Source: Bacteroidota bacterium
GTDB taxonomy: Bacteria > Bacteroidota > Bacteroidia > AKYH767-A > OLB10
Length of the DNA: 64,000 bases
Reading direction: 5' to 3'
NCBI GenBank assembly: GCA_016717325.1
Contig: JADKFV010000004.1
Span: 235,397 to 299,396, forward strand
A program made the position numbers and the translations under genes. Shown one piece after another: positions 38,541 to 48,522 of the stretch (position 1 is its first letter; every line of letters begins with the position of its first letter). Under the pieces are notes generated by a model. The model had not been told where the DNA came from. It was given only the letters and a program-made list of their open reading frames with translations, and searched no databases.

Positions 38541-39524
38541 TTACTCCGCAAAAAGGTCTGCCATGGTAGGTAATTCGACTTTTTCGTATGCATCAATTTT
38601 TTGCATATTCATCACTTGCATTCCATTTTCCACACCTTCCATCATGGTAACAAATTTTGCCCCGTAAATTACTTCGGTATGTTTATATGAGTAACGGATG
38701 TTTACATTTTGCGCAAAATTTTCGTCAAACGCTTTTAACAAAACTAAAAATTCTGCATCGCCTTCTACCAGGTCTTCGAGGGTGAGGGCATACAATGGGC
38801 TTGAGTCGTCTATAGGGTGATTGATTGTCCAGCTTGTAGGGAAAAAATTAATCTTCGCCAATTCGAGTTTTAAGAAATGGAAACGTCTTTGCTTCACACC
38901 ATTTATTTCCTGCACAATCGAAAATGTTACTGTTGCTTCTAAATCAATTAGTTGATGATTAAATTTATTTGCAACACGAAACATAAGGCCGGTGATATCT
39001 TTAAATGGAGCAACAATAATATTATTCGAAAAAGAAAATTTGGCAACAGGCCGTGCAAAACGTCCATATAACAAGCCGGTAGCGAGCGCGAAAAACAACA
39101 ATCCTGTAAGCGATTCTATTGCAGCAATCAAATTAACGCCAAACCCCATCGGATTAACGCGACCATAACCAACAGTGGTAAAAGTTTGGGTGGAGAAAAA
39201 AAACATCTCCGTAAAATGGTCGATAAAAGTGATGCCTTCTACACCAGCAAAATGATTGGTGCCAAAAACAAAATACAGCGTAGCAAAAATTAAATTGATA
39301 ATAAAATACCCTATTGCAATGACAAGAAAAAACACGCTCCAGCGCAGCGTTATAAACCAATGATAAAAACTAAAACCTGCCAGAAACGGCAACCCTGTTC
39401 GTTTTACATTGAAGCTACCATCGCGGTTTAGCATCCTTTGTGTATCGATTACTTTTGTGCCGAAACCAATTTCGTTTGATTCCCTTTCGGTGCGGAAAAA
39501 TTTATTTCGTAGCCTGCTTGCCAT
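38541..39524 (-). CDS. inward-rectifier potassium channel (KirBac type)
   Basis: A 327-residue membrane protein. An N-terminal cytoplasmic arm (about 1-50) and two membrane helices (about 55-82 and 128-150) flank the pore helix and selectivity filter TVGYGRVNP (about 115-123). The C-terminal half is the Ig-like cytoplasmic domain of Kir channels (PVAKFSFSNNIIVAPF, LMFRVANKF, INFFPTSWTINHPIDDSS). It would conduct K+ inward across the inner membrane. No K+-transport genes are beside it. The start ATG at 39524 gives the usual length. Function in the cell (turgor, membrane potential) is inferred. Confidence 0.92.
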   Translation of the reverse strand: MASRLRNKFFRTERESNEIGFGTKVIDTQRMLNRDGSFNVKRTGLPFLAGFSFYHWFITLRWSVFFLVIAIGYFIINLIFATLYFVFGTNHFAGVEGITFIDHFTEMFFFSTQTFTTVGYGRVNPMGFGVNLIAAIESLTGLLFFALATGLLYGRFARPVAKFSFSNNIIVAPFKDITGLMFRVANKFNHQLIDLEATVTFSIVQEINGVKQRRFHFLKLELAKINFFPTSWTINHPIDDSSPLYALTLEDLVEGDAEFLVLLKAFDENFAQNVNIRYSYKHTEVIYGAKFVTMMEGVENGMQVMNMQKIDAYEKVELPTMADLFAE

Positions 39525-39696
39525 GGTTAAAGAGTAAAATTATAATTTGAACAACATAAAAATATAAATTAGGTATTTTAATCAACGAATTGCGAATGAG
39601 TGCGAATATACGAATGAGCACCATTTGCAATTCGTTGGTAATTCGCAGAGTTCGTTTTCAATTCATATATTCTTTATTCGTTTGTTGATAATATAT

Positions 39697-40419
39697 TTAA
39701 GCAAGTTGTGTTTCTACAGTACGTATATGGTTATTGTTGGTATCCGATTCTATAAGTCCATCTTTTATGCGAATTATGCGGTGGGCATATTGAGCAATAT
39801 CTTCCTCGTGAGTCACAACAATAATGGTGTTACCCTTGCGGTGTATTTCCTGAAACAAACCCATTATTTCGATGGATGTTTTCGAGTCGAGATTACCCGT
39901 AGGTTCATCGGCAAGGATAATAGAAGGATGGTTGACCAATGCACGTGCTACAGCCACACGTTGCCGCTGCCCACCCGATAGCTCGTTTGGTTTGTGCGTA
40001 ACACGATCGGCAAGGCCCACATCACTCAATGTACGTTTTGCCTGTTCGGTGCGGTCGTGTTTACTCATGCCGGCATATACAAGTGGTAGTGCAACATTCT
40101 CTAATGCTGTAGAACGTGGCAATAAATTAAAGGTTTGAAATACAAAACCAATTTCTTTGTTGCGCGTTTCGGCCAATTCGTTATCGCTCATATTACTTAC
40201 ATCGGTACCATTGAGCACGTAACTGCCACCGCTTGGTGTGTCGAGACAGCCCAGTATATTCATAAGTGTACTCTTGCCAGAGCCCGATGGCCCCATTAAT
40301 GCAACGTATTCATTTTTATATATGGATGTGGTAACATCACGCAATGCATGTATGGTTTCGCTACCAATAGTGTAGGTGCGCGATATATTTTTCAGGTTTA
40401 TTATTTCTTCTTTTTGCAT
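39697..40419 (-). CDS. ABC transporter ATP-binding protein (LolD/MacB-like)
   Basis: A 240-residue ATPase: Walker [10 protein letters not shown] (residue 41), Q-loop FQTFNLLP, signature [10 protein letters not shown], Walker [14 protein letters not shown]-loop VVTHEE. The overall pattern is that of LolD/MacB-type ATPases, which serve export or lipoprotein-release complexes with FtsX-like permeases. No permease gene is adjacent, so the partner must lie elsewhere. It could take part in lipoprotein sorting or efflux. Confidence 0.88.
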   Translation of the reverse strand: MQKEEIINLKNISRTYTIGSETIHALRDVTTSIYKNEYVALMGPSGSGKSTLMNILGCLDTPSGGSYVLNGTDVSNMSDNELAETRNKEIGFVFQTFNLLPRSTALENVALPLVYAGMSKHDRTEQAKRTLSDVGLADRVTHKPNELSGGQRQRVAVARALVNHPSIILADEPTGNLDSKTSIEIMGLFQEIHRKGNTIIVVTHEEDIAQYAHRIIRIKDGLIESDTNNNHIRTVETQLA

Positions 40420-40654
40420 GGTGCTAAGGTTTCTCTTTTTTTGCGAATATAAAAATGTTTTTTGCTTGTCTTATTAGAGTATATGGTTGGGGATATTGTT
40501 ACAATATATATTTTGTGTCATTTTGTAATTAATCTTATCAAGTTAGTTTCACTAAATATGTATCGTTTTGAATGATTCAAAAGATAAAAAAGTAAAGTAT
40601 TTGAATTTAAAACTTGAATTGTTGATGATTTAAGTTGTTTTCGGCTATCATTTC

Positions 40655-40690
40655 AAACCCACAAGTTTTTAAAAACCTTGCGGGTTTTTT
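40655..40690 (+). terminator. hairpin with T-run
   Basis: AAACCCACAAG pairs with CTTGCGGGTTT (one mismatch) around a TTTTTAAAAA loop and ends in a T-run. Neither neighbour on the + strand needs it; on the minus strand it lies after the methyltransferase gene. A dispersed palindrome is as likely as a true terminator. Confidence 0.45.
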
Positions 40691-40715
40691 ACGCCCAATC
40701 CATCCAATAAAAAAA

Positions 40716-41489
40716 TCAATACCGATAAACAAAAGTCTGTTTCGCCAACGAGGTATCGAACAATACAATCCCCATCATAAAAATATCGATGCATAAAGTT
40801 GTAGATGAGTGTGCACAAATTTCTTTCCATGCACGCTGCATTTCGTTCGACCAATTAATATCATCGAATATAAAAATGGTTTTGTTGTGAATGTGTGGCA
40901 ATGCAGTTTCGAAATATTTTATGGTAGAATCATAAGTGTGATTGCCATCGAAAAAAATGTAATCTATCGTTTGCAATTTATTTACTAATGCCGGAAAAGT
41001 ATTATCGAACAAACCGGGAATAAATTCCACATTTTGAATATTCATTTGTGCGAATTTATCTTTTACGATTTCCAATAGTTGAATGTTTCCATCGAGCGTG
41101 TGCACTTTTGCAGAAGGGCGTGCCAAAGCCTGATACAAGGCACTTACACCAGTGGCTGTGCCAAGTTCAATTATATTTTTTGGTTTGCAATACTGAATAA
41201 GCAGGTACAAAACTTTTGCATACCTGTGTTGCTTAGCAGTGGCCCCTGTAAGTTGTGCAATGGTGCTTGTTTTTATTTGTGGCCTGGCACCTAAAGCGGG
41301 CGAAGTAATGAGTGTGGCATCATTTAATAATTGCTTGCGATAATTTTTGGCAATATCATAATCGGGATAAGGATTAACATCTAAAAAAACGGCACGAATA
41401 AAATTGAATAAAAAATTGCTGTGTGCATCGTGAACGGTTTTGGATGAAAAATAATACGAAACAAAACGCAGCAAAAATTTTACGCTCAT
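40716..41489 (-). CDS. class I SAM-dependent methyltransferase
   Basis: A 257-residue protein. Motif I of class I methyltransferases is IIELGTATGVSALYQA, followed by VHTLDGN and an aromatic/acidic FFDGNHTYDSTIKYFE segment seen in O-methyltransferases of the catechol type. LFDNTFPAL and IFIFDDINWSNEMQRAW continue the fold, and no membrane segment is visible. The substrate is unknown. It starts 14 bases downstream of the gene at 41504-43174 on the minus strand, so the two may share a transcript. Confidence 0.8.
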   Translation of the reverse strand: MSVKFLLRFVSYYFSSKTVHDAHSNFLFNFIRAVFLDVNPYPDYDIAKNYRKQLLNDATLITSPALGARPQIKTSTIAQLTGATAKQHRYAKVLYLLIQYCKPKNIIELGTATGVSALYQALARPSAKVHTLDGNIQLLEIVKDKFAQMNIQNVEFIPGLFDNTFPALVNKLQTIDYIFFDGNHTYDSTIKYFETALPHIHNKTIFIFDDINWSNEMQRAWKEICAHSSTTLCIDIFMMGIVLFDTSLAKQTFVYRY

Positions 41490-41503
41490 AACAATTACAA
41501 ACT

Positions 41504-43174
41504 TTATTTGAGAACATTACAATAGTAAACTACATGAATAAAATTTTGTAATAAAGTGTGGCTGCACCCTTTAGGGTCACAGGTGAGCGATGGCAAAAAA
41601 ATTAATCCATAATATTCAACCAGTACAAATTTAAGCATTGCAACACTCATGTTATTAAAAAGTAATTTTGCCAAACGCATTTTTTTCTTTTGAATAACGG
41701 GCAAAATTAATTCGTTGGGTGCTACCTGCTTGCCATACTTGGGCATAATAATAACATGGTCGAGTGAGCGCAACAAATCGCTATCGAGCAATTTTCCTTT
41801 GTTATCGATAGCTACAGAAATCACTTCGTTGTTAAGCGATATATCGCGGTTATAAATAAAATATAATCGGCCTGCAGTTGCTGCCGAGATGTATGACAGA
41901 TATACTGCATCGTCATTGGTGCTGGTTTGTTCCTTGCGAATAAGTTTATTCCAGTCGGTGCTGCCATCGTTGTTTATCGATATTACCATCATATTATCGT
42001 AGTGATACTCAAACCTGCGTTGCACAGTTTGAGTGAAGTAATCGTAAAACGAATATTCTTCTTTGTAAAAATCTTCGGCAACTATAATTGCACCACTATC
42101 GCTGCGCAAAACAATTTTCGATATTGTATAACCCGCCACGCTCGATATATTTTCTTCAATACGGTCCACTACTTTTCCGGTAGTGGCATTGTTCAATTCG
42201 AAACATTTGATGATGGCCGGTTCCACCTTATCCAAAGCATAGCGGGCATAGGCAATGCCATGCTTTGCTTCATCATCGGCAGTTTGATAAAATCCACCTA
42301 CCACCAGTTGATTATTATCGTTGTCGAATAAAATGCTTGCCTCGCCAATATTTTTTTGCGGCACTTTGAAATCGTAAATCATCGCATCTTTATTTGCCGC
42401 GGTAATTAAGTAAGTGGAGTAAGTAATATTTTCGTAATCCTTCTTGTTGCGTATTTTTTTATCGGCACTCAATATTCCCGACAAAGCAACATCACCATTA
42501 TCCGACACATCAAATTCATCGGCCACAAAATGATTGTCATCTTGGTTTATTACAATATCGCGCAGCACATAATTTTGTAAAGTAGTATCGCAAATTACAA
42601 AATGGTATTTCTGATTATCGTTATTACTTTCGGGAAGCAACAAACAAAACTTTTCATCGTAAAATGATGCGGTACCATTTATGGCATCAAAGGCCTCATC
42701 GTTGGGCAAGGTAATTTCGAACTTGTTTTTATCGCCAAACATAACATTACCATTGGCAAACATATTTACACAATACACATTGTATTTATCGTTGGGCAGT
42801 TGCTCGGCATATACTAGCATTGGTTGGGAATTGAAAAAGAATACTTCGGCCAGGCGTTTTTTATCAATGCTGTTTTCCACTTCGTGTTGCCACTTTATGT
42901 TCATATCGAAGTCCATATACATGAGGCGGTATTTGCGCACTTTGAATCCTATTCTATTATTGCTGATGGCCAGCGATAGGTTGCTTTGCAAGAGATAAAA
43001 ACCATAATCGTTGTGGCCCAGTACTTTGGCAAACTCATATCCCTTATCATCAATGGCAGTGTTCGATATTTCTACCTTTTGTGCTTTGCAAATAAACACA
43101 TGAGCAAAAAATACAACGCTTACTAAAATTAATTTAGCAAGTGTTTTCCGTTTAATATCTATGATGAAATGCAT
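41504..43174 (-). CDS. secreted protein of unknown function
   Basis: A 556-residue protein with a basic start and a signal helix (about 13-31, ending ICKAQ). The rest is strand-rich with repeated YxxNxD-type blocks (FEITLPNDEAFDAING, VVGGFYQTADDEAKHG, RFEYHYDNMMVISIN). I do not recognise a domain. It looks like a periplasmic or surface protein of a family common in gliding Bacteroidota, but that is impression only. The last 40 residues (from MLKFVLVEYYG) look unlike the body, and a frameshift near the end is possible. The methyltransferase gene follows. Confidence 0.65.
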   Translation of the reverse strand: MHFIIDIKRKTLAKLILVSVVFFAHVFICKAQKVEISNTAIDDKGYEFAKVLGHNDYGFYLLQSNLSLAISNNRIGFKVRKYRLMYMDFDMNIKWQHEVENSIDKKRLAEVFFFNSQPMLVYAEQLPNDKYNVYCVNMFANGNVMFGDKNKFEITLPNDEAFDAINGTASFYDEKFCLLLPESNNDNQKYHFVICDTTLQNYVLRDIVINQDDNHFVADEFDVSDNGDVALSGILSADKKIRNKKDYENITYSTYLITAANKDAMIYDFKVPQKNIGEASILFDNDNNQLVVGGFYQTADDEAKHGIAYARYALDKVEPAIIKCFELNNATTGKVVDRIEENISSVAGYTISKIVLRSDSGAIIVAEDFYKEEYSFYDYFTQTVQRRFEYHYDNMMVISINNDGSTDWNKLIRKEQTSTNDDAVYLSYISAATAGRLYFIYNRDISLNNEVISVAIDNKGKLLDSDLLRSLDHVIIMPKYGKQVAPNELILPVIQKKKMRLAKLLFNNMSVAMLKFVLVEYYGLIFLPSLTCDPKGCSHTLLQNFIHVVYYCNVLK

Positions 43175-43424
43175 TTAGCCACAATAGTAAATAAAAAAAC
43201 ATAAATGCAGAATACATTTTTTAATTGTTATAATGTATCTTCTCATGAAATGCTACACCGAGTTTAATAAAAAATATTTTCAATAATATTTGGTGGTGTT
43301 TAAATAAAATTTACTTTTGGCTATGGTCAACGAATTTAATATGAATTTTGCACTGAGTTTCAATATTTAATCTAATTATTTAGTACATGAATATTATTAA
43401 TTTTTTTGCTGATAAGATTATTGT

Positions 43425-44906
43425 ATGCACCAAAAAAATTGTTGTAGTAAAATGAGGGCAGGCACTATTGTATGGTTAATTTTATTTTTCAACATCCAAA
43501 CCCGAGCACAGTATAAAAACACGGTTTGGGTATTTGGTGACAGTTGCTTAATTGATTTTACAAATAAACAAGCACCTACAATTGGTACATCATACAATGA
43601 AGGAAGAGGTTCATGTTGTTCCATTTCAGACTCTCTTGGAAATTTAATTTTGTACGCCCATGATGGTCATATTGTTCCAAACAGCTTAGAATGGGGCTGT
43701 GCTAGAAATAGGCATCACATTAAAATACAAAATGGTGATTCCTTAAAAGGGACAGGCTGGTATCAAGAATTGGTTATTGTGCCCAAAAGTTTTCAATTGA
43801 ACAGATTCTTTATTTTTTGTACGGGCATTACCAAAGATGATAAAGGCCTTTGGTACTCCGAAATAAATATGAATGCGAATAACGATAGCGGCAAAGTGGT
43901 AAAAAAGAATAAGGCATTGCATTATAAAGTTGAAGCAGAGGGCATAAATGCCATTAAACATGGTAACGGTAAAGATTGGTGGCTTATAACACGTAGAGTA
44001 GAACCTACGTATACAGTAGGGTTTAATTATTGGGATATTTATCTTATTACCGATAGCGGCATTGTAGATTCGCTCACACTTAATGTAGGTACCTTAAACT
44101 TAGCTAATGCCTGCAAAACTGCTGTAAGTCAGGATGGAAAAAAAATTGCCTTCACCAATAATATGGATTTGGTAGAGATATTTGATTTCGATAGGTGTAC
44201 AGGTATTATTAGCAATCCCAAGGTGGCACAGTTTCAAATTCCATTTGGTGGCGATGCGTTTTTTGGGGTAGAGTTTTCGCCAAACGGCAATGTGCTGTAC
44301 ACAAGCGAGTTAGGCAACAGCAAAATATTTCAATACGACTTAACAGCACCCAACATTTTGCAAACCCGCACCATAATTTATCACGATACATCGAGTACCG
44401 GTTTGCCATTTGGCGGGCTCAAGCTTGCGCCCGATGGCCACATCTATTTTACACGTTGGGGTTGTACTCACCTTGGTGTAATTTATAATCCCGATACGTT
44501 GGGGTTGGGCTGCAATTTTTATCCCGACACATTTTACCTTGGTGGCCACATAAGCAACATGAGTTTGCCCAATAACCCAAACTACGAGCTTGGCCCCGAT
44601 AGCGGCAGCGTATGCGATACACTGGGTCTCGGAAGCCCCAAACCCCCACATGGGGGCTTAACACAGCTGCGGATATTTCCCAACCCTACCACCGGTACAT
44701 TCACCATCGTATACACACACCGTTATTGTGGTGACATTACATGCAAGGTTGTCGATTTGTTTGGCAATGTTGTGTACCAAAACGTATTTGCTAATGCTAC
44801 AAATAACCAAACCATAAAATTAAAAAATGTACCTTCGGGCATGTATGTAGTAAAAGTGTTCGATACGGGTGGGGTTATTGGTAGCGCTAAGTTGGTGGTG
44901 GAGTGA
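43425..44906 (+). CDS. T9SS type A cargo of the FGDSCGIDF family, third member
   Basis: A 493-residue protein. After a signal peptide (about 1-28, ending TRAQ) it shows VWVFGDSCLIDF near residue 35, matching the family seen at 27119 and 29325. The propeller-like body has DFDRCTGIISN, LAPDGHIYFTRWGC and FYLGGHISNMSLPNNP. It ends with a sorting domain from about 415 (LRIFPNPTTGTFTI, DLFGNVVYQN, SGMYVVKVFDTGG). The linker is encoded by a palindrome at 44633-44659. It is more diverged than the other two and lies 13 kb away. No catalytic residues are recognisable; the role is unknown. Confidence 0.8.
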   Translation: MHQKNCCSKMRAGTIVWLILFFNIQTRAQYKNTVWVFGDSCLIDFTNKQAPTIGTSYNEGRGSCCSISDSLGNLILYAHDGHIVPNSLEWGCARNRHHIKIQNGDSLKGTGWYQELVIVPKSFQLNRFFIFCTGITKDDKGLWYSEINMNANNDSGKVVKKNKALHYKVEAEGINAIKHGNGKDWWLITRRVEPTYTVGFNYWDIYLITDSGIVDSLTLNVGTLNLANACKTAVSQDGKKIAFTNNMDLVEIFDFDRCTGIISNPKVAQFQIPFGGDAFFGVEFSPNGNVLYTSELGNSKIFQYDLTAPNILQTRTIIYHDTSSTGLPFGGLKLAPDGHIYFTRWGCTHLGVIYNPDTLGLGCNFYPDTFYLGGHISNMSLPNNPNYELGPDSGSVCDTLGLGSPKPPHGGLTQLRIFPNPTTGTFTIVYTHRYCGDITCKVVDLFGNVVYQNVFANATNNQTIKLKNVPSGMYVVKVFDTGGVIGSAKLVVE

Positions 44907-44966
44907 TTAAAAAATGCCTAAATATTTTGCACTTGAAATAAGTTTTTCAAAAATATAATATGGAAT

Positions 44967-45452
44967 TTACTTTTTAGCCTCCACTACACGCAGCCCAAAA
45001 TCGGAAATGCCCTGCAGCGGATTGATGCGCATGCCCTGAGTGAAAGTAAAAGTGTATTGGCCCATTTGCTTGAATCTTACATTACTGGCAAACAGAATCT
45101 GATTGTCGAACAAATCGCCAAGTCCATCGCCTGTCCATTTACCATGTTCATCGGCAATGTTGCACTCCAGAGTATCAAGGTCTTTGCTACCATCGGGAAT
45201 GGTAGTTTCTAAAAACACATACAGGTTGCTGAATTTATATTTATCGGTATTGCGCACGTTGATATAAATATCGTTCAGCTTTACGGTGTCGGCCACGGTA
45301 ATAACAAATGTTGCCGGGTTGTCAATTTGCCAGCTACGGTTGGGCATTGTTTTACTCGCTTCGAAAACGAGATTTTCGCTACAACCAAAAAATACAAAAG
45401 AAATTAAAACTAACGGTAGGTATATACGTAGTGAATTCTTGCAATTGGACAT
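44967..45452 (-). CDS. gldH: gliding motility lipoprotein GldH
   Basis: A 161-residue lipoprotein. The signal peptide ends in a lipobox (VFFGCSEN, Cys near residue 24). The body reads as GldH: FVITVADTVKLNDIYINVRN and TFTFTQGMRINPLQGISDF, with GLRVVEA at the end. GldH is one of the Bacteroidota gliding/T9SS-associated lipoproteins and is needed for gliding in Flavobacterium johnsoniae. ricT lies next upstream on the same strand, a usual order. With so many T9SS cargo genes here the system itself is likely complete elsewhere in the genome. Confidence 0.85.
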   Translation of the reverse strand: MSNCKNSLRIYLPLVLISFVFFGCSENLVFEASKTMPNRSWQIDNPATFVITVADTVKLNDIYINVRNTDKYKFSNLYVFLETTIPDGSKDLDTLECNIADEHGKWTGDGLGDLFDNQILFASNVRFKQMGQYTFTFTQGMRINPLQGISDFGLRVVEAKK

Positions 45453-45970
45453 TGGTTATTTGTTATTTTGTTATTGGTTATTATCGTCATTGCGATTTGT
45501 GAGTTTCGTCATTGCGATTTGTCACAGTGAGTATTCCCGAACTGCGAAGCAATCAATGCCAGTCATTGGTCATTTGTGCGCCAGCCATTGTTTGTGTCCC
45601 CACAAACAATTCGTTTGTTAATCGTCAAAGCTATTCTCATGATATTAGGTTGATGCAATCTCTTATGCGAAATATTTTTGCTATGCAGAGATTGCTTCAG
45701 TCGTTCCTCCTTCGCAATGACGGGAGGAAACGAATTCCTCCTTCGCAATGACGGAAAGAAATCAGTTCCTCCTTCAGAATGTCGGGAGAAAATGAGTTGC
45801 TCCTTCGCAAAACGGGAGGAATTGAATTCAACTTTCGCAACGAAGCAAGGAATTGAATTCATTTTTAATCTTCAATTCTCAATCTCTCAATCTTTAATTC
45901 TCAATTTCTAATTCTCAATCTTCAATTCTTAATCTTTAATTTTTAATCTTTAATATCTAATTCTTAATTT
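45453..45970. repeat. intergenic repeats between ricT and gldH
   Basis: ATTGCGATTTGTCACAGTGAGTATTC-type units lie at about 45486-45555. Three decayed TCCTTCGCAATGACGG units follow (45710-45800) and then TTCTCAATCTTCAATTC low-complexity runs. No gene is supported. Confidence 0.75.
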
Positions 45971-47716
45971 TTAATTATCCTCTGTACTTGGTGGAATAAT
46001 ACGTTGCCGCTGTGGTGGAGGTGGCGTTACAGGCCGTGGTGCTGCAGGATTACTATTTGCCGGAGGCTGATTTGCCTGTGGAGGTTTAGCATTTGCCGGT
46101 GGAGCATTTCTATTTCCTGATGGTGGCGATGCAGGTTTATTTGCATTAGCATCATTACTATTTGCGGCAGGTGCATTTGGCTTTGGCCCTTGTGGCTGCG
46201 GTGGCTTTGGTGCATTTGTATTTTGCGGTGTACGCTGTGGCTGATTGCCACCTTGCGTAGGCCGCTGATTCTGATTTGCATTTTGTGCCGGCCTCGGATT
46301 TTGATTTTGTTGTTGAGGAGGCTTAGGATTTTGATTGCCACCCTGTGCCCCCTTTTGAGGTTGTTGTGCATTTTGTGGCGGGCGTTGCGGCTGATTCGTA
46401 TTTTGTCGCGGTTGCTGCCCACCTTGTTGTGGTCGTCTTGTTTGGCCTTGTTGCGGTTGGCTGCCTCCACGTGGAGGTTGTGCCGTTGGTGCGGCAGTAT
46501 CACCACTTTCAGTATTATTGGAAACAGCCGAAGCCACTGCATTACCACCACTATTTTGTGATGGTTTTTTCTTCTTCTTTTTCTTCTTGTTATCCATGCG
46601 TGTGATGCTATCCTGCCCTACTACGTTTTCGTAATCGGGTTGGTAGTCTTGCTCATCGGCATCGTCTTCTTCGCGTAAGTCTTCGGGTTTTATCTTTTGT
46701 ATGTTCAACTCAATAATTTCCTTCACTCTATCAACCGGCAAAGGCACCCATTCGCCACCGGGCGTATATCCACCTTCTTCACCTTGCCCCTCGCGATTGG
46801 GTTGAAATGCATACCACATCATACGTTTAAAAATATCTGTTTTCACATGGCGTGCCGTTCCTTTTTGCGACCACAATACCAAATTGGTATCAGGAAAATC
46901 GCGCACGGCATCCATATAAGAATCTAACTCGTAATTGAGGCAGCACTTAAGTTTGCCACATTGCCCGGCAAGTTTTAGCGGATTGAGCGATAAGTTTTGG
47001 TAACGTGCGGCAGTGGTTGTAACGGCTTTAAAATCGGTAAGCCATGTTGAGCAACACAGTTCGCGCCCGCACGAACCTATTGCCCCAAGGCGCGCAGCTT
47101 CTTGCCGCATTCCAATCTGCCGCATCTCAATACGGGTTTTAAATCTTTCGGCAAGCTTTTTTATCAACTCACGAAAGTCTACACGTTCATCGGCTGTATA
47201 AAAGAAGGTAACTTTTTTGCCATCGCCCTGATATTCCACATCGCTGAGTTTCATTTTCAGCCCATACTCCAGTGCAGCCTTGCGCGAAATATGCATGGTT
47301 TCAAATTCGGCATTTTTCATCTCTTCCCATTTTTGAATATCTGCCGGGCGTGCCAACCTGAACAAGTTGCGCACCTCTGTTTCGCCTTCACTAAAGTGTC
47401 TGCGTTTCATTTGTATACGCACCAACTCCCCGCGCAGGCTTACAACACCAATATCGTGGCCGGGATTTCCTTCCACAGCCACTATATCGCCTTCGCGCAA
47501 TTCTAAATTATTTACATTACGGTAAAATTCTTTGCGACTACCTTTAAAACGAACCTCTACAATATCAAACTCGGGTTGCCCATGAGGCAATTCCATATCG
47601 CTCAACCAATTATACACATTCAATTTATTGCATCCGGTAGTGCCGCAGGTACCATTACTCTTGCATCCTGCAGGAGTTCCATCCGCTGTTTTGGTACCAC
47701 ATGTTCCACATCCCAT
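45971..47716 (-). CDS. ricT: PSP1-domain protein RicT with a long Pro/Gln/Asn tail
   Basis: A 581-residue protein. The N-terminus is Cys-rich (MGCGTCGTKTADGTP, SNGTCGTTGC). The PSP1 core spans about 40-290, with GDIVAVEGNPGHDIG, SCGRELCCSTWL and GQCGKLKCCLNYELDSY. In Bacillus, RicT works with RicA and RicF to help RNase Y mature certain transcripts and holds iron-sulfur clusters. Lys-rich residues near 383-390 are followed by a disordered tail (about 400-581) of P, Q, N, A and G. Such a tail is not needed for the core and varies among relatives. gldH lies downstream as usual. Confidence 0.88.
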   Translation of the reverse strand: MGCGTCGTKTADGTPAGCKSNGTCGTTGCNKLNVYNWLSDMELPHGQPEFDIVEVRFKGSRKEFYRNVNNLELREGDIVAVEGNPGHDIGVVSLRGELVRIQMKRRHFSEGETEVRNLFRLARPADIQKWEEMKNAEFETMHISRKAALEYGLKMKLSDVEYQGDGKKVTFFYTADERVDFRELIKKLAERFKTRIEMRQIGMRQEAARLGAIGSCGRELCCSTWLTDFKAVTTTAARYQNLSLNPLKLAGQCGKLKCCLNYELDSYMDAVRDFPDTNLVLWSQKGTARHVKTDIFKRMMWYAFQPNREGQGEEGGYTPGGEWVPLPVDRVKEIIELNIQKIKPEDLREEDDADEQDYQPDYENVVGQDSITRMDNKKKKKKKKPSQNSGGNAVASAVSNNTESGDTAAPTAQPPRGGSQPQQGQTRRPQQGGQQPRQNTNQPQRPPQNAQQPQKGAQGGNQNPKPPQQQNQNPRPAQNANQNQRPTQGGNQPQRTPQNTNAPKPPQPQGPKPNAPAANSNDANANKPASPPSGNRNAPPANAKPPQANQPPANSNPAAPRPVTPPPPQRQRIIPPSTEDN

Positions 47717-47814
47717 TGTTGTTTACTTGCTATTTTAATATTTAAAAAAAAACCGCCTATTTTTATAAACGAACCGCAATATTATACAAAAAAATACAGT
47801 TTTTAGCTTTTAGT

Positions 47815-48250
47815 TTCGAGTTTTTGGTTTCGTTTGCGGAGAGGATTGTTCTTCGTTCTTCGTTACGTTTGCTGTGTGCCTTGTTCTTCGTTCTTCGTTT
47901 CGTTTGCGAGGAGGATTGTTCTTAGTTCTTCGTTTCGTTTGCGGTGTGCCTTGTTCTTAGTTCTTCGTTTCGTTTGCGAGGAGGATTGTTCTTGGTTCTT
48001 CGTTTCGTTTGCGAGGAGGATTGTTCTTCGTTTCGTTTGCGGAGTGCCTTGTTCTTAGTTCTTCGTTTCGTTTGCGAGGGATTGGCGTTCTTCGTTTCGT
48101 TTGCGAGGAGGATTGTTCTTCGTTTCGTTTCGTTTGGAGAGCCTTGTTCTTCGTTCTTCGTTTCGTTTGCGAGGAGGATTGTTCTTCGTTCTTCGTTTCG
48201 TTTGCGAGGAGGATTGTTCTTAGTTTCGTTTGTGGAGAGTTGTGTTCGGC
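47815..48250. repeat. tandem array with TTCGTTTCGTTTGCG unit
   Basis: About ten units combine TTCGTTTCGTTTGCG with GAGGAGGATTGTTCTT or GTGTGCCTTGTTCTT. The spacing varies. All three forward frames remain open over long stretches, but the predicted proteins are just repeated FVSFARRIVL-type words, so the array is not coding. Similar units lie at 33325-33410 and 37659-37770. 48251-48522 is A+T-rich with no gene. Confidence 0.85.
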
Positions 48251-48522
48251 TTTTTCGCTTGAGGAGAGTGTTGCTTTTTGTTAAAACACTTCAAAGTCAC
48301 TTCTTCTTATTTTCAATATTTGTGTTGAAGGCTAAGAAACAGAATAAACCGAATTTTGAATCTAAAGCTGTAATTAGTTTTTGGTTTTAAATTTTGATTG
48401 AAAAAATAAGCCAAACTAAAAAATGTTTAAAGTATTTTTGTCCAAATTTTACTTTCACTTTCTTAAACGAGAAGTGATTTGAATTTTAAAAAATATCATA
48501 GCACGGAAGATTTATCGTAACG

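Noticed and set aside
47834..48390. Long forward reading frames in the TTCGTTTGCG array
   Set aside because: The predicted proteins are copies of one word in several frames, caused by the repeat, with no start context or domain.
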